Assembly (NCBI RefSeq): GCF_014298075.1
Contig: NZ_CP060418.1
Span: 3,968,001-4,032,000 of the forward strand
DNA from: Enterobacter sp. JUb54
GTDB lineage: Bacteria > Pseudomonadota > Gammaproteobacteria > Enterobacterales > Enterobacteriaceae
DNA: 64,000 nucleotides
Direction of reading: 5' to 3'
Position 1 is the stretch's first letter; every line of letters starts with the position of its first letter. This document shows positions 46,222 to 59,220 of this stretch, piece after piece. Position numbers and translations under genes: made by a program. The notes beneath the pieces are model-generated. The model did not search any database and had not been told where the DNA came from. It worked only from the letters and a program-made list of their open reading frames with translations.

Positions 46222-46839
46222 ATGCAGTGGCAAACTAAGCTTCCGCTGATCGCAATTCTGCGCGGCGTAACGCCGGAAGAGGCATTGGCGCACGTTGGCG
46301 CGGTGATCGACGCCGGGTTCGACGCCGTTGAGATCCCGCTGAATTCCCCCCGCTGGCAGCAGAGCATTCCGGCCATTGTCGAGGCCTACGGTTCGCGGGC
46401 GCTGATTGGCGCAGGCACCGTGCTCCAGCCGGAGCAGGTTGATGAACTGGCAAAAATGGGCTGCCGGCTGATCGTGACGCCGAACATTCAGGCCGAGGTG
46501 ATTCGCCGCGCGGTGGGTTACGGCATGACCGTCTGCCCGGGCTGCGCGACGGCGACGGAGGCATTTACCGCCCTGGATGCCGGTGCGCAGGCGCTAAAAG
46601 TGTTCCCTTCATCCGCCTTTGGCCCGGAGTACATCAAGGCGCTGAAAGCCGTGTTACCGCCGGAGGTTCCGGTGTTCGCCGTGGGCGGCGTGACGCCAGA
46701 GAATCTGGCGCAATGGATGAAGGCCGGCTGTGTCGGCGCCGGGCTGGGCAGCGATCTGTATCGTGCCGGGCAGTCCGTCGAACGGACCGTACAACAGGCA
46801 ACAGCATTTGTTAAAGCGTATCGAGAGGCTGTGCAATGA
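46222..46839 (+). CDS. dgoA: DgoA, 2-dehydro-3-deoxy-6-phosphogalactonate aldolase
   Basis: Cleaves KDPGal to pyruvate and glyceraldehyde-3-phosphate. It is a 205-residue class I aldolase of the KDPG family. Schiff-base Lys126 ([19 protein letters not shown]) and general acid/base Glu37 (AVEIPLNSP) are both present. It is fused neither to dgoD nor dgoK and overlaps dgoD by four bases. Confidence 0.96.
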   Translation: MQWQTKLPLIAILRGVTPEEALAHVGAVIDAGFDAVEIPLNSPRWQQSIPAIVEAYGSRALIGAGTVLQPEQVDELAKMGCRLIVTPNIQAEVIRRAVGYGMTVCPGCATATEAFTALDAGAQALKVFPSSAFGPEYIKALKAVLPPEVPVFAVGGVTPENLAQWMKAGCVGAGLGSDLYRAGQSVERTVQQATAFVKAYREAVQ

Positions 46840-47984
46840 AAATAACCAAAATCACCACGTACCGTTTACCTCCGCGTTGGATGTTCCTGAAAATCGAAAC
46901 CGATGAAGGCGTGGTCGGCTGGGGCGAACCGGTCATTGAAGGGCGCGCGCGTACCGTTGAAGCGGCGGTCCACGAGCTGAGCGACTATCTCATTGGTCAG
47001 GACCCGGCGCGAATTAACGACCTGTGGCAGGTGATGTACCGCGGCGGATTTTATCGTGGCGGCCCGATTCTGATGAGCGCAATTGCCGGGATCGATCAGG
47101 CATTGTGGGATATCAAAGGCAAGGTGTTGAACGCCCCGGTGTGGCAGCTGATGGGCGGCCTGGTGCGCGATAAAATCAAAGCCTACAGCTGGGTAGGGGG
47201 CGATCGTCCTGCAGAAGTCATTGACGGTATTAAAAAGCTGCGCGGCATCGGCTTTGATACGTTCAAATTAAACGGCTGCGAAGAGATGGGCGTAATCGAT
47301 AATTCTCGCGCGGTCGATGCTGCGGTCAATACCGTCGCACAAATTCGCGAAGCTTTCGGCAGCGATATTGAGTTTGGCCTCGATTTTCATGGCCGCGTCA
47401 GTGCGCCAATGGCCAAAGTCTTAATTAAAGAGCTGGAACCCTATCGTCCGTTATTTATTGAAGAGCCGGTACTGGCGGAGCAGGCAGAATATTATCCGAA
47501 GCTGGCAGCACAAACCCATATTCCTATTGCTGCCGGTGAACGGATGTTCTCGCGATTTGAATTTAAACGGGTGCTGGAAGCCGGCGGCCTGGCGATTTTA
47601 CAGCCGGACCTGTCGCACGCCGGCGGTATTACCGAGTGCTATAAAATTGCCGGAATGGCGGAAGCCTACGATGTGGCGCTGGCACCACACTGTCCGTTGG
47701 GACCGATCGCTCTGGCGGCCTGCCTGCACATCGATTTCGTCTCTCGTAATGCGGTCCTCCAGGAGCAGAGTATGGGCATTCACTACAACAAGGGCGCGGA
47801 ACTGCTCGACTTTGTAAAAAATAAAGAGGACTTCAACATGGAAGGCGGCTTCTTTAAACCGCTCATGAAACCAGGGCTTGGCGTGGAGATCGATGAAGCG
47901 CGGGTGATTGAGCTAAGTGAAAATGCGCCGGACTGGCGTAATCCTTTGTGGCGGCATGCGGATGGTTCTGTCGCGGAATGGTAA
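46836..47984 (+). CDS. dgoD: DgoD, D-galactonate dehydratase
   Basis: First catabolic enzyme: D-galactonate to 2-keto-3-deoxygalactonate. It is an enolase-superfamily protein of 382 residues. Metal ligand Asp183 and catalytic His185 (GLDFHGR), the FIEEPV and AAGERM metal-ligand strands, and the catalytic histidine in [11 protein letters not shown] are in place. An ERIC element separates it from dgoT. Confidence 0.97.
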   Translation: MKITKITTYRLPPRWMFLKIETDEGVVGWGEPVIEGRARTVEAAVHELSDYLIGQDPARINDLWQVMYRGGFYRGGPILMSAIAGIDQALWDIKGKVLNAPVWQLMGGLVRDKIKAYSWVGGDRPAEVIDGIKKLRGIGFDTFKLNGCEEMGVIDNSRAVDAAVNTVAQIREAFGSDIEFGLDFHGRVSAPMAKVLIKELEPYRPLFIEEPVLAEQAEYYPKLAAQTHIPIAAGERMFSRFEFKRVLEAGGLAILQPDLSHAGGITECYKIAGMAEAYDVALAPHCPLGPIALAACLHIDFVSRNAVLQEQSMGIHYNKGAELLDFVKNKEDFNMEGGFFKPLMKPGLGVEIDEARVIELSENAPDWRNPLWRHADGSVAEW

Positions 47985-48109
47985 ATGCGCGTCATATTTC
48001 ACGCCGCAGGTGTGTTGGCTGCAATTGCGCACCCCAGTCACTTACTAATGTAAGCTCCTGAGGATTTGCAATTTTGCCGCCTTCCTGCAACGTGAACTAT
48101 GTAGAGCAT
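47985..48109. repeat. ERIC element between dgoD and dgoT
   Basis: About 125 bases: CGTCATATTTCACGCCGCAG, GTTGGCTGCAATTGCG, CACCCCAGTCACTTACTAATG then TAAGCTCCTGAGGATT, and GCCGCCTTCCTGCAACGTGAA match the ERIC consensus. It starts right at the dgoD stop. Confidence 0.9.
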
Positions 48110-48203
48110 TCGAAAGCAAAATAAAAATTTTAAACACACCCTCTGTAAACTACAGGGCATGGTGAGCGGCTTCGCTATGCCCAAAATCTGGAGACAGATT
48201 ACG

Positions 48204-49496
48204 ATGGATATTTCAGTTACCGCTGTAAAACCCGGGCGTCGCCGCTATTTGACGCTGATTATGATCTTTATTACCGTCGTTATTTGCTATGTCGACCGCG
48301 CCAATCTGGCGGTGGCATCCGTCCATATTCAGGAAGAATTTGGCATCACCAAAGCGCAAATGGGTTATGTATTCTCGGCCTTTGCCTGGCTGTATACGCT
48401 CTGCCAGATCCCAGGCGGCTGGTTCCTTGACCGCGTGGGTTCGCGTCTGACCTACTTTATCGCCATTATGGGCTGGTCGGTGGCGACGTTATTCCAGGGC
48501 TTTGCCACCGGTCTGATGTCGCTGATTGGCCTGCGGGCGATTACCGGGATTTTTGAAGCGCCGGCCTTCCCGACCAATAACCGCATGGTCACCAGCTGGT
48601 TCCCGGAACATGAACGCGCCTCTGCCGTTGGCTTTTACACCTCCGGGCAGTTTGTCGGGCTGGCGTTCCTCACTCCGCTGCTGATCTGGATTCAGGAGAT
48701 GCTGAGCTGGCACTGGGTATTTATCGTGACCGGCGGCATCGGCATTATCTGGTCGCTGATCTGGTTTAAGGTCTATCAGCCGCCGCGTCAGACCAAAAAT
48801 ATCAGCAAAGCTGAGCTGGATTACATCCGTGATGGCGGTGGCCTGGTGGATGGCGATGCGCCGGTGAATAAAGCATCCCGCCAGCCGTTAACCAAAGCGG
48901 ACTGGAAGCTGGTCTTCCACCGTAAGCTGGTAGGAGTTTATATCGGGCAGTTCGCGGTGGCGTCCACGCTGTGGTTCTTCCTGACCTGGTTCCCGAACTA
49001 CCTGACGCAGGAAAAAGGCATCACCGCACTGAAAGCCGGTTTCATGACCACGGTGCCGTTCCTGGCCGCCTTTGTTGGCGTGCTGCTCTCAGGATGGCTG
49101 GCGGACCGGCTGGTGAAAAAAGGCTTCTCGCTGGGCGTGGCGCGTAAAACGCCGATTATCTGCGGCCTGCTGATCTCGACCTGCATTATGGGCGCGAACT
49201 ACACCAATGACCCGGTGTGGATCATGGTGCTGATGGCGCTGGCATTTTTCGGTAACGGTTTTGCGTCGATTACCTGGTCGCTGGTTTCGTCCCTGGCCCC
49301 GATGCGCCTGATTGGCCTGACCGGTGGGGTATTTAACTTTATTGGTGGCCTCGGCGGCATCACCGTGCCGCTGGTGATCGGTTACCTGGCACAGGATTAC
49401 GGTTTTGCCCCGGCGCTGACCTACATCGCGGTGATTGCCCTGATCGGCGCGCTTTCCTACATCCTGCTGGTGGGCGATGTTAAACGTGTAGGCTAA
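48204..49496 (+). CDS. dgoT: DgoT, D-galactonate:H+ symporter (MFS)
   Basis: Imports D-galactonate. It is 430 residues from the ATG at 48204 ([18 protein letters not shown]), matching E. coli DgoT; the frame is open from 48159. Twelve membrane helices of the anion:cation symporter family, with [13 protein letters not shown] at helix 1 and [11 protein letters not shown] as motif A. GGAG lies about 10 bases before the start. An ERIC element upstream could alter its share of operon expression. Confidence 0.96.
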   Translation: MDISVTAVKPGRRRYLTLIMIFITVVICYVDRANLAVASVHIQEEFGITKAQMGYVFSAFAWLYTLCQIPGGWFLDRVGSRLTYFIAIMGWSVATLFQGFATGLMSLIGLRAITGIFEAPAFPTNNRMVTSWFPEHERASAVGFYTSGQFVGLAFLTPLLIWIQEMLSWHWVFIVTGGIGIIWSLIWFKVYQPPRQTKNISKAELDYIRDGGGLVDGDAPVNKASRQPLTKADWKLVFHRKLVGVYIGQFAVASTLWFFLTWFPNYLTQEKGITALKAGFMTTVPFLAAFVGVLLSGWLADRLVKKGFSLGVARKTPIICGLLISTCIMGANYTNDPVWIMVLMALAFFGNGFASITWSLVSSLAPMRLIGLTGGVFNFIGGLGGITVPLVIGYLAQDYGFAPALTYIAVIALIGALSYILLVGDVKRVG

Positions 49497-49510
49497 GTCT
49501 TCCCGATGCA

Positions 49511-49543
49511 ATACCCTGATGCGATGGTTGTTCATCAGGGTAT
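49511..49543. terminator. hairpin after dgoT
   Basis: ATACCCTGATG (49511-49521) pairs perfectly with CATCAGGGTAT (49533-49543). There is no T-run; it abuts the next ERIC element. Confidence 0.55.
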
Positions 49544-49667
49544 ATACCCGTCATACTCCAAGTTGCATGTGCATTGGCTGTCCTCGCTCACCCAGTCACT
49601 TACTTGAGTAAGCGCCAGGGGATCCCCTGCGTTGCCGCCTTCCTGCAACTCGAATTATTTAGGGTAT
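49543..49667. repeat. ERIC element between dgoT and yidR
   Basis: About 125 bases close to consensus: TATACCCGTCATACTCCAAG, GCATTGGCTG, CCCAGTCACTTACTTGAG then TAAGCGCCAGGGGATC, TTGCCGCCTTCCTGCAACTC and TTATTTAGGGTAT. Its right end lies four bases from the yidR ATG, and its AGGG (49661-49664) is the only Shine-Dalgarno-like sequence for that gene. Confidence 0.93.
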
Positions 49668-49670
49668 CCC

Positions 49671-50897
49671 ATGAAGCAAGTTACTTTTTCTGCACGTAAT
49701 CATCAGCTTACCAATACCCGCACCTGGACGGCGGATAGCCAGTGGCTGGTCTTTGATGTTCGACCGTCAGGTGCGTCTTTTACCGGTGAGACTATTGAAC
49801 GCGTCAATGTGCAAACCGGCGTCGTCGAAACGCTTTATCGCGCCGACCATGGCGCCCATGTTGGCGTCGTCACCGTACATCCATCGGCCGATAAATATGT
49901 CTTTATTCATGGCCCCGAGCACCCGGATGAGCACTGGCAGTACGATTTCCACCATCGTCGCGGCGTGGTGACGTCTCAGGGAGAGACGCACAATCTTGAC
50001 GCGATGGATATCACCGCCCCCTATACGCCCGGCGCGTTGCGCGGCGGCAGCCACGTCCATGTTTACAGCCCGGACGGACAAGCGGTGAGCTTTACCTATA
50101 ACGATCATGTGCTTCATGAACGCTCAGCCGCGCTGGATCTACGCAACGTTGGCGTCGCGGTGCCCTATGGTCCGGTCATTCCTCAGGGGCAGCATCCGCG
50201 GGAGTATGGCGGTAGCCACTGGTGCGTGCTGGTGAGCCGGACCACGCCAACGCCGGTGCCGGGCAGCGATGAGATTAACCGTGCGTATGAAGAAGGCTGG
50301 GTGGGGAACCATGCGCTGGCGTTTATTGGCGATACGTTGTCGCTCAAGGGCGAAAAAATTCCGGAGTTGTTCATTGTGTCATTGCCGATGAGCGAGCAGG
50401 GCTGGAAGCAGGCGGGAGACGCGCCGCTGGCGGGCACTGACGCCACTCTGCCGGCCCCGCCAGCCGGGGTGATGCAACGCCGTTTAACCTTTACTCATCA
50501 GCGCCGCTATCCGGGGCTGGCCACGACGCCGCGACATTGGGTACGGGCCAATCCGCAGGCGACGCAGATAGCCTTTTTGATGCGGGATCAGGCGGGAGTG
50601 GTTCAGCTGTGGCTGATTTCGCCGCAGGGCGACAATCTGCGTCAGCTCACCCATAACGTGAATGACATTCAGTCGGCCTTTAACTGGCACCCGTCAGGGG
50701 AATGGCTGGGGTTCGTGCTGGATAACCGCGTGGCTATCTGTCATGCCCAAAGTGGGGAAATCTCATTTTTGACTGCCGATCATGAAAACCCACCGTCAGC
50801 AGATGCTGTGGTGTTTTCACCGGACGGGAAGCATCTTGCCTGGATGCAGGAGACGGGCGGCTATCGTCAGCTGTGGATAACTGAGGTCGCGTTTTAG
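49671..50897 (+). CDS. yidR: YidR, DUF3748 / TolB-like beta-propeller protein
   Basis: A 408-residue protein of unknown function, homologous to E. coli YidR. Repeats such as TADSQWLVFDVRPSG, SPDGQAVSFTYNDH, NPQATQIAFLMRDQAG, VQLWLISPQGDNLRQLTH and SPDGKHLAWMQE are WD40-like/TolB-type propeller blades; such folds are shared with oligogalacturonate lyase. No clear signal peptide is seen. The ATG at 49671 is chosen over the upstream frame opening (49632), because that part is ERIC sequence. Confidence 0.88.
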   Translation: MKQVTFSARNHQLTNTRTWTADSQWLVFDVRPSGASFTGETIERVNVQTGVVETLYRADHGAHVGVVTVHPSADKYVFIHGPEHPDEHWQYDFHHRRGVVTSQGETHNLDAMDITAPYTPGALRGGSHVHVYSPDGQAVSFTYNDHVLHERSAALDLRNVGVAVPYGPVIPQGQHPREYGGSHWCVLVSRTTPTPVPGSDEINRAYEEGWVGNHALAFIGDTLSLKGEKIPELFIVSLPMSEQGWKQAGDAPLAGTDATLPAPPAGVMQRRLTFTHQRRYPGLATTPRHWVRANPQATQIAFLMRDQAGVVQLWLISPQGDNLRQLTHNVNDIQSAFNWHPSGEWLGFVLDNRVAICHAQSGEISFLTADHENPPSADAVVFSPDGKHLAWMQETGGYRQLWITEVAF

Positions 50898-50898
50898 A

Positions 50899-51231
50899 TC
50901 AGGGTAATGGCATGTCCGCTGGCGGGATCACTGAGTTGGTCGCCAGCGTCGCTTTCTCACTTTTTTCCACGCGCGATTTTATCGAGCTATCGGTGCGGAA
51001 CATGTCCCACGGCAACAGCAAGGTGTCCATCACTGCAGTGAAGGGCATATCCAGTACCACCAGGGATTTGGTTCCCCAGTTGGCATCTTCGTTACCCAGC
51101 ATCTGCGCGCTGGCACGGGTTCCCGGATAGGTGCCTTCCTTGCCGCCGGTATGTGACATCACGCTGGAGCAACCGCCTAAACCCACAACTCCGCTGAACA
51201 GTAACAGCTTTAACAGACCGCTTTTCATCAT
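50899..51231 (-). CDS. yidQ: YidQ, YceK/YidQ-family lipoprotein
   Basis: Small lipoprotein of about 110 residues. Signal peptide with lipobox VGLGGC (Cys21) then SSVMSHTGGKEGTYPGTRASAQM. Ser at +2 after Cys favours sorting to the outer membrane. Either of two adjacent ATGs (51231, 51228) may be used; GGAAG spacing favours 51228, length favours 51231. The frame is open further upstream to 51510 but lies in the divergent ibpA leader. It is convergent with yidR, one base apart. Function unknown. Confidence 0.9.
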   Translation of the reverse strand: MMKSGLLKLLLFSGVVGLGGCSSVMSHTGGKEGTYPGTRASAQMLGNEDANWGTKSLVVLDMPFTAVMDTLLLPWDMFRTDSSIKSRVEKSEKATLATNSVIPPADMPLP

Positions 51232-51406
51232 TCTTCCATCGTAGTGTCGGGCATTGAGATAACCTTCACATCGGTTATATCGAGCCATCCCGAGAATGCC
51301 TAGCGTTATTGCGCTGCACTGTGGCAGCCATCGCATTTTGCCTTTTGTGCTTTCCACCCAGTCTAAGCAATCAGCAGGAAACTGCAAAAAAAATTGGTTT
51401 AACGCG

Positions 51407-51435
51407 CTTGAAAACGTCGGGATAAACCACATTTT
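51407..51435 (+). promoter_or_regulatory. sigma-32 promoter of ibpAB
   Basis: CTTGAAA (51407-51413) is a perfect heat-shock -35, and CCACATTTT (51427-51435) fits the CCCCAT-type -10 with a 13-base spacer. It corresponds to the E. coli ibpA heat-shock promoter. Confidence 0.85.
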
Positions 51436-51439
51436 AAGA

Positions 51440-51541
51440 ATGTAACCCGATGAGGAGTACGCCTGCGGGGTATTCCGGGTAATAACGACCTGTCCATGAT
51501 GGAAGGTCAACCACTCTCGCTGATTTCAGGAGCTATTTGTT
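51440..51541 (+). promoter_or_regulatory. ROSE-type RNA thermometer of ibpA
   Basis: The ibpA leader can fold into successive hairpins. The last one pairs TCGCT (51517-51521) with AGGA (51528-51531) of the Shine-Dalgarno, leaving a bulged G, closed by G-C and an ATTT loop. This is the UYGCU/AGGA arrangement that defines ROSE thermometers. A GACCT/AGGTC stem precedes it (from about 51487). It should melt on heat shock and free the ribosome-binding site. Confidence 0.82.
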
Positions 51542-51955
51542 ATGCGTAATTTCGATCTCTCTCCGCTGTATCGTTCTGCTATTGGTTTTGACCGCCTTTT
51601 CAATCTGTTAGAAAACAATCAGAGCCAGAGCAATGGCGGCTACCCTCCGTACAACGTTGAGCTGGTAGATGAAAACCATTACCGCATTGCTATCGCCGTG
51701 GCCGGTTTCGCCGAGAGCGAACTGGAGATCACCGCGCAGGATAATCTGCTGATTGTCAAAGGCGCCCACGCGGACGAGCAGAAAGAGCGGACCTATCTTT
51801 ATCAGGGCATTGCGGAGCGCAACTTTGAGCGCAAATTCCAGATCGCGGAAAACATCCATATCCGCGGCGCAAACCTGGTAAATGGCCTGCTGTACATCGA
51901 ACTGGAACGCGTGATCCCAGAAGCGGACAAACCGCGTCGTATCGAAATTAACTAA
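51542..51955 (+). CDS. ibpA: IbpA, small heat-shock protein
   Basis: Alpha-crystallin-type holdase of 137 residues that coats aggregates with IbpB for later rescue by DnaK and ClpB. N-terminal [20 protein letters not shown], the alpha-crystallin domain (about 35-125) with [12 protein letters not shown] and [13 protein letters not shown], and the C-terminal IEI-like tail (RRIEIN) are present. Expression is controlled both by a sigma-32 promoter and by the leader thermometer. Confidence 0.97.
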   Translation: MRNFDLSPLYRSAIGFDRLFNLLENNQSQSNGGYPPYNVELVDENHYRIAIAVAGFAESELEITAQDNLLIVKGAHADEQKERTYLYQGIAERNFERKFQIAENIHIRGANLVNGLLYIELERVIPEADKPRRIEIN

Positions 51956-51963
51956 GTCGTTTG

Positions 51964-51982
51964 GGCCGCACGCGCTGCGGCC
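51964..51982 (+). other. hairpin in the ibpA-ibpB spacer
   Basis: GGCCGCA (51964-51970) pairs with TGCGGCC (51976-51982) around CGCGC. There is no T-run; it is likely an mRNA processing or stability element in the ibpAB transcript. Confidence 0.6.
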
Positions 51983-52075
51983 TGATAACAACCCAAATAT
52001 GCCTGCCGTCAGGGGGCACATGCGAATCCACGGGATTTGCAGATATTCACTCGCTTCTTAGAAGGAGAAACACCT

Positions 52076-52504
52076 ATGCGTAACTACGATTTATCCCCGC
52101 TGCTGCGTCAATGGATCGGTTTTGACAAACTGGCCAACGCGCTTCAAACCACCAGCGAAAGCCAGAGCTTCCCGCCGTACAACATTGAAAAAAGTGACGA
52201 TAACCACTATCGCATCACCCTTGCGCTGGCAGGGTTCCGTCAGGAAGATCTGGATATTCAGCTGGAAGGCACGCGTCTGAGCGTCAAAGGGACGCCGCAG
52301 CAGGCTGACAAAGAGACAAAATGGCTGCATCAAGGGCTGGTCAGCCAGGCCTTTAGCCTGAGCTTCACCCTGGCAGAAAATATGGAAGTCTCCGGCGCCA
52401 CGTTCAATAACGGGCTGCTGCACATTGAGTTAACCCGTAACGAGCCGGAAGTGGTTATCCCGCAGCGCATCGCGATTAGCGAGCGCCCGGCACTCAACAG
52501 CTAA
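52076..52504 (+). CDS. ibpB: IbpB, small heat-shock protein
   Basis: Partner of IbpA, 142 residues from the ATG at 52076 ([23 protein letters not shown]). The alpha-crystallin domain has [17 protein letters not shown] and [13 protein letters not shown], and the C-terminal tail [10 protein letters not shown] provides the IXI-type motif. The frame is open upstream to 52037, but GAAGGAG directly precedes 52076. CTTC (52054-52057) and GAAG (52061-52064) could pair and partly mask that ribosome-binding site, perhaps a second thermometer. Confidence 0.96.
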   Translation: MRNYDLSPLLRQWIGFDKLANALQTTSESQSFPPYNIEKSDDNHYRITLALAGFRQEDLDIQLEGTRLSVKGTPQQADKETKWLHQGLVSQAFSLSFTLAENMEVSGATFNNGLLHIELTRNEPEVVIPQRIAISERPALNS

Positions 52505-52520
52505 TACGACCATTTCCTAT

Positions 52521-52548
52521 AAAGCCCCGATTCTCGGGGCTTTTTTTT
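52521..52548 (+). terminator. ibpAB terminator
   Basis: AAAGCCCCGA (52521-52530) pairs with TCGGGGCTTT (52534-52543), followed by further T. Confidence 0.93.
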
Positions 52549-52695
52549 GCACGCTAATCCCGAAGATTCACGATTAAGCCAGCGCGCTACGTCGTTCCGA
52601 TGACCCGCTGATTATTGTGCGCCAGGCTGCATACAGACCCTGAGGCTTAGGCCATAATCCCTGATGTTGATGGTGTTATTCACAGGGAGCAGGCG

Positions 52696-54357
52696 ATGAG
52701 TGATATAGCATTGACCGTCAGCGTACTGGCGCTGGTGGCGGTTGTCGGGTTGTGGATCGGCAGTGTCAAAATCCGCGGCGTCGGGTTTGGGATTGGCGGT
52801 GTGCTATTTGGCGGCATTATCGTTGGCCACTTTGTGGATCAGGCGGGGATTGCCCTCAGCAACCCGATGCTCCACTTCATCCAGGAATTTGGCCTGATCC
52901 TCTTCGTCTATACCATCGGTATTCAGGTGGGGCCGGGGTTCTTCGCCTCGCTTCGCGTCTCCGGGCTGCGGCTTAACCTCTTCGCTATCCTGATTGTCAT
53001 CCTCGGCGGGCTGGTCACCGCCATACTGCACAAGCTTTTTCAGATCCCGCTGCCGGTGGTGCTGGGGATTTTCTCCGGCGCGGTGACCAACACCCCTGCG
53101 CTCGGGGCCGGGCAGCAGATTCTGCGCGACCTGGGCGTACCGTTCGACGTGGTCGATCAGATGGGGATGAGCTACGCCATGGCCTATCCGTTCGGCATCT
53201 GCGGGATTTTGCTGACCATGTGGCTGGTGCGCCTGTTCTTTCGCATTAACGTTGAAAAAGAGGCCCAACAGTTTGATGAAAGCAGCGGAAACGGCCACTC
53301 GGCGCTGCAAACCATCAACGTCCGCGTTGAGAACCCCAACCTGAACAATATGGCGATTCAGGACGTGCCGATGCTCAATAGCGACAAGCTGATTTGCTCT
53401 CGCCTCAAGCGCGATGAGCTGCTGATGGTGCCCGCGCCGACCACCCTCATTCAGACCGGCGACCTCCTGCACCTGGTGGGGCACCCGGCGGATTTACACA
53501 ACGCGCAGCTGGTCATCGGGATGGAAGTGGCAACTTCCCTTTCAACCCGTGGTACCGACCTGAAAGTTGAACGGGTGGTGGTGACCAACGAGAAAGTGCT
53601 AGGCAAGCGAATCCGCGACCTGCATTTTAAACAGCGCTATGACGTGGTGATTTCGCGCCTCAATCGTGCCGGGGTGGAGCTGGTGGCCAGCAGCAATGCC
53701 AGCCTGCAGTTTGGCGATATCCTCAACCTGGTGGGACGCCCGGAAGCGATTGACGCGGTGGCCGCCGAACTGGGCAACGCCCAGCAAAAACTGCAGCAGG
53801 TGCAGATGCTGCCGGTCTTTATCGGCATCGGTCTGGGGGTGCTGCTTGGCTCAGTGCCGCTGTTTATTCCCGGCTTCCCGGTGGCGTTGAAGCTGGGGCT
53901 GGCCGGCGGGCCGCTGATTATGGCGCTGATCCTCGGGCGAATCGGCAGCATCGGCAAGCTCTACTGGTTTATGCCGCCGAGCGCCAACCTGGCGCTGCGT
54001 GAACTGGGGATCGTGCTGTTCCTCGCGGTGGTTGGGCTGAAGTCCGGCGGCGATTTTGTCGCCACGCTGACGGAAGGCGACGGGGTCAGCTGGATTGCCT
54101 ACGGCATTTTTATTACCGCCATACCGCTGCTGACGGTGGGGATCCTGGCGCGATTGCTGATGAAGATGAACTATCTGACCCTGTGCGGCATGCTGGCCGG
54201 TTCGATGACCGACCCGCCGGCGCTGGCTTTCGCCAACAACCTGCACGCCACCAGCGGCGCGGCGGCGCTGTCTTATGCCACGGTCTACCCGCTGGTGATG
54301 TTTTTACGCATTATCACGCCGCAGCTACTGGCCGTGTTGTTCTGGGGGATGAGTTAG
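52696..54357 (+). CDS. yidE: YidE, AspT/YidE/YbjL-family putative transporter
   Basis: A 553-residue membrane protein: about five N-terminal helices, two cytoplasmic RCK_C (TrkA-C) domains in the middle ([22 protein letters not shown] and [21 protein letters not shown]), then about five C-terminal helices. Duplicated motifs GVTNTPALG-like ([17 protein letters not shown] and [15 protein letters not shown]) are typical of aspartate-alanine exchanger relatives. Substrate unknown. Its last 33 bases overlap the convergent yidP. Confidence 0.92.
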   Translation: MSDIALTVSVLALVAVVGLWIGSVKIRGVGFGIGGVLFGGIIVGHFVDQAGIALSNPMLHFIQEFGLILFVYTIGIQVGPGFFASLRVSGLRLNLFAILIVILGGLVTAILHKLFQIPLPVVLGIFSGAVTNTPALGAGQQILRDLGVPFDVVDQMGMSYAMAYPFGICGILLTMWLVRLFFRINVEKEAQQFDESSGNGHSALQTINVRVENPNLNNMAIQDVPMLNSDKLICSRLKRDELLMVPAPTTLIQTGDLLHLVGHPADLHNAQLVIGMEVATSLSTRGTDLKVERVVVTNEKVLGKRIRDLHFKQRYDVVISRLNRAGVELVASSNASLQFGDILNLVGRPEAIDAVAAELGNAQQKLQQVQMLPVFIGIGLGVLLGSVPLFIPGFPVALKLGLAGGPLIMALILGRIGSIGKLYWFMPPSANLALRELGIVLFLAVVGLKSGGDFVATLTEGDGVSWIAYGIFITAIPLLTVGILARLLMKMNYLTLCGMLAGSMTDPPALAFANNLHATSGAAALSYATVYPLVMFLRIITPQLLAVLFWGMS

Positions 54358-55071
54358 CGGGGTATCCAGGTGGGCGCGCCGCAGATGGTAGTCCACCTGA
54401 TATTCGCTGGCGTTACGGAACATCACCGAATAGTTGAGAAACTCGCCGCTATCGCTATAAGACAGGGAGGTAATACGCAGCAGCGGCGTCTGCTCCTGCA
54501 CGTTCATCGACCGGGCCAGCTGCTTGTCGGCGAGGACCGGCGTCAGGCTCTCGTAGTTACCGCTGATGGTGATCCCGCACTCTTTCTCAATGTAATCAAA
54601 TTTCGAGCCCTCCAGGTGGATTAGCGACAGGTTGCGGAACAGTTTGACCGGCATATAGCTGTCCTCCAGCATCAGCGGTTTTCCGTCCACGTAGCGCACC
54701 CGGCGCGAGAAGTAGATCCGCTCGTTAATCTGGATGCGCAGCTGGCTGGCGATAGCCGGTGGCGCCGGCATCACTTCGAAGATCAACACCTGGCTCACCA
54801 CCTCTTTCCCCTGTTTATGCAGCACTTCGGCAAGCCCGGTGAGGTTGGTGGTCTCGTGGTGCACGTCTTTGCGGGCGACATAGGTCCCTGAGCCATGACG
54901 CCGCACCACCAGCCCCCAGCTAATCAGCAGCTCGATTGCCTTACGGATGGTCATCCGCGCCACGCCGAACTCTTCCGCCAGCTTTTTCTCACCCGGAAGC
55001 GGACTGCCGATATTGAAATCGGAGGAATTCAGCCGAAGGCGCAATCTGTCTGCAATAGATTTGTAGATCAC
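54325..55071 (-). CDS. yidP: YidP, GntR/HutC-family regulator
   Basis: A 248-residue regulator with an N-terminal winged helix ([28 protein letters not shown]) and a C-terminal UTRA effector domain ([24 protein letters not shown]). It is divergent from the alpha-glucoside genes aglA-aglB, so it is the likely local repressor, sensing a phosphorylated or free disaccharide. Tail-to-tail overlap of 33 bases with yidE. Confidence 0.92.
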   Translation of the reverse strand: MIYKSIADRLRLRLNSSDFNIGSPLPGEKKLAEEFGVARMTIRKAIELLISWGLVVRRHGSGTYVARKDVHHETTNLTGLAEVLHKQGKEVVSQVLIFEVMPAPPAIASQLRIQINERIYFSRRVRYVDGKPLMLEDSYMPVKLFRNLSLIHLEGSKFDYIEKECGITISGNYESLTPVLADKQLARSMNVQEQTPLLRITSLSYSDSGEFLNYSVMFRNASEYQVDYHLRRAHLDTPLTHPPEQHGQ

Positions 55072-55192
55072 CAGTAGACCTCTGTCCCGCTTTTTTAACG
55101 GTGTGTGAATGGATAGAAGTGGTCGAAAAACACACGTAATACAGCATGCTATGAAGTGGCGTCCCCAAAGCGATGGTCAGCGTTATTCATCA

Positions 55193-55220
55193 TGTCTATT
55201 TTTAACACCAAAAGTAGACA
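55193..55220. promoter_or_regulatory. candidate YidP operator
   Basis: TGTCTATTTT (55193-55202) and AAAAGTAGACA (to 55220) form an imperfect inverted repeat. TGTCTA/TAGACA half-sites resemble those bound by HutC-type regulators. It lies between the divergent yidP and aglA starts. The rest of 55072-55369 contains no other clear site. Confidence 0.45.
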
Positions 55221-55369
55221 ACATTGCTGTAATTAAAACCATGAAAGCGATCACGAATCGCAGCGCCATTGCATGTCGCCAGTCCAGTAAATTCCTATTC
55301 TCGCTTTAGGCCGATACTCAAGACAAATAAGGCCTCTTACCCTACTGGTTGCTCTATGAGGATTTTAAA

Positions 55370-58311
<2,942 letters not shown>

Positions 58312-58324
58312 CCCTCCCACGCCA

Positions 58325-58347
58325 ACCGGCATCCATCGGGTGCCGGT
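58325..58347. terminator. hairpin between convergent aglB and yidL
   Basis: ACCGGCA (58325-58331) pairs with TGCCGGT (58341-58347), nine-base loop, followed by CATTCATTA. Probably a two-way transcript end. Confidence 0.6.
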
Positions 58348-58356
58348 CATTCATTA

Positions 58357-59220
58357 TCAGCACCTCCGATTTAGTACTTCCGACGGCGCGTAGCCAAAGC
58401 GACGCTTAAACGCCTTGCTAAAATGAAAAGAGTCAAAGAAGTTGAGCATTCCCGCGACCTTACTCACCGAGCTTCCCTCCTGCTTTAATAACGACTGCGC
58501 CAACTCCAGTTGCGCATTGAGGTAATATTCTTTTGGTGTTTTTCCGGTATGGCGCAGGAACAGGCGTCGTAACCAGGGCTCGCTACACTGCATGGCATCA
58601 GCCATATCGGCTACGCTCCAGCGCTTTTGCGGGTTGGCATGTAGCGTGGCAATCAGATTTTCCAGCTTTTGCAACTGGCGATCTTTATTACCATTTTCCG
58701 CAATCAGGCAAATCCACTGATAAATTATTTTAGTGAGGTAGGCGACAGCCAGATTATTCTTTAGCGGATCGCTTTCGGTAATCAACGCTGCCACTTCGCT
58801 GAGTTCTCTATTAAATACATTGCCATTATAAATTGTTGCGGTTTGAAATATTGGTAGTGGCATCAGCGTGGTGGGGATAAACTCCATCCAGTACTGTTCC
58901 CAAATTAAGCCGGCGCAGTGATAGGATTTTATATCCGTTGGTTTTAAAAATATGACGCAGTTCCCATTCAGAGTAATTTGAGAATTATCTTTCAGAATTA
59001 TTGTTCCGCACCCCTGAAGGGTATATATCGCTACCCACGAGTTCGCTATTAGCGGTTTCTTTTTATCTCGTGGCCAGCTTACACGGTAGTTTTCATCCGC
59101 CAGGGTATGCCACAGTGAGATCAGGGAAATCCCGCTTGAGATCACATTTTCTTCCAGAACTAACGGGATGTTATACGTGGTTTCGTTTTTTACATGCGAA
59201 ATATGTATTTTTCCATTCAT
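58357..59220 (-). CDS. yidL: YidL, AraC-family transcriptional regulator
   Basis: A 287-residue regulator with an N-terminal AraC-type sugar-binding cupin (about 20-150) and two C-terminal helix-turn-helices (WSVADMADAMQCSEPWLRRLFLRHTG and VSKVAGMLNFFDSFHFSKAFKRRFGYAP). It is divergent from yidK, 170 bases away, and is the likely activator of the yidK-yidJ transport/sulfatase genes. No protein-binding sites could be assigned in the shared region. Confidence 0.92.
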   Translation of the reverse strand: MNGKIHISHVKNETTYNIPLVLEENVISSGISLISLWHTLADENYRVSWPRDKKKPLIANSWVAIYTLQGCGTIILKDNSQITLNGNCVIFLKPTDIKSYHCAGLIWEQYWMEFIPTTLMPLPIFQTATIYNGNVFNRELSEVAALITESDPLKNNLAVAYLTKIIYQWICLIAENGNKDRQLQKLENLIATLHANPQKRWSVADMADAMQCSEPWLRRLFLRHTGKTPKEYYLNAQLELAQSLLKQEGSSVSKVAGMLNFFDSFHFSKAFKRRFGYAPSEVLNRRC

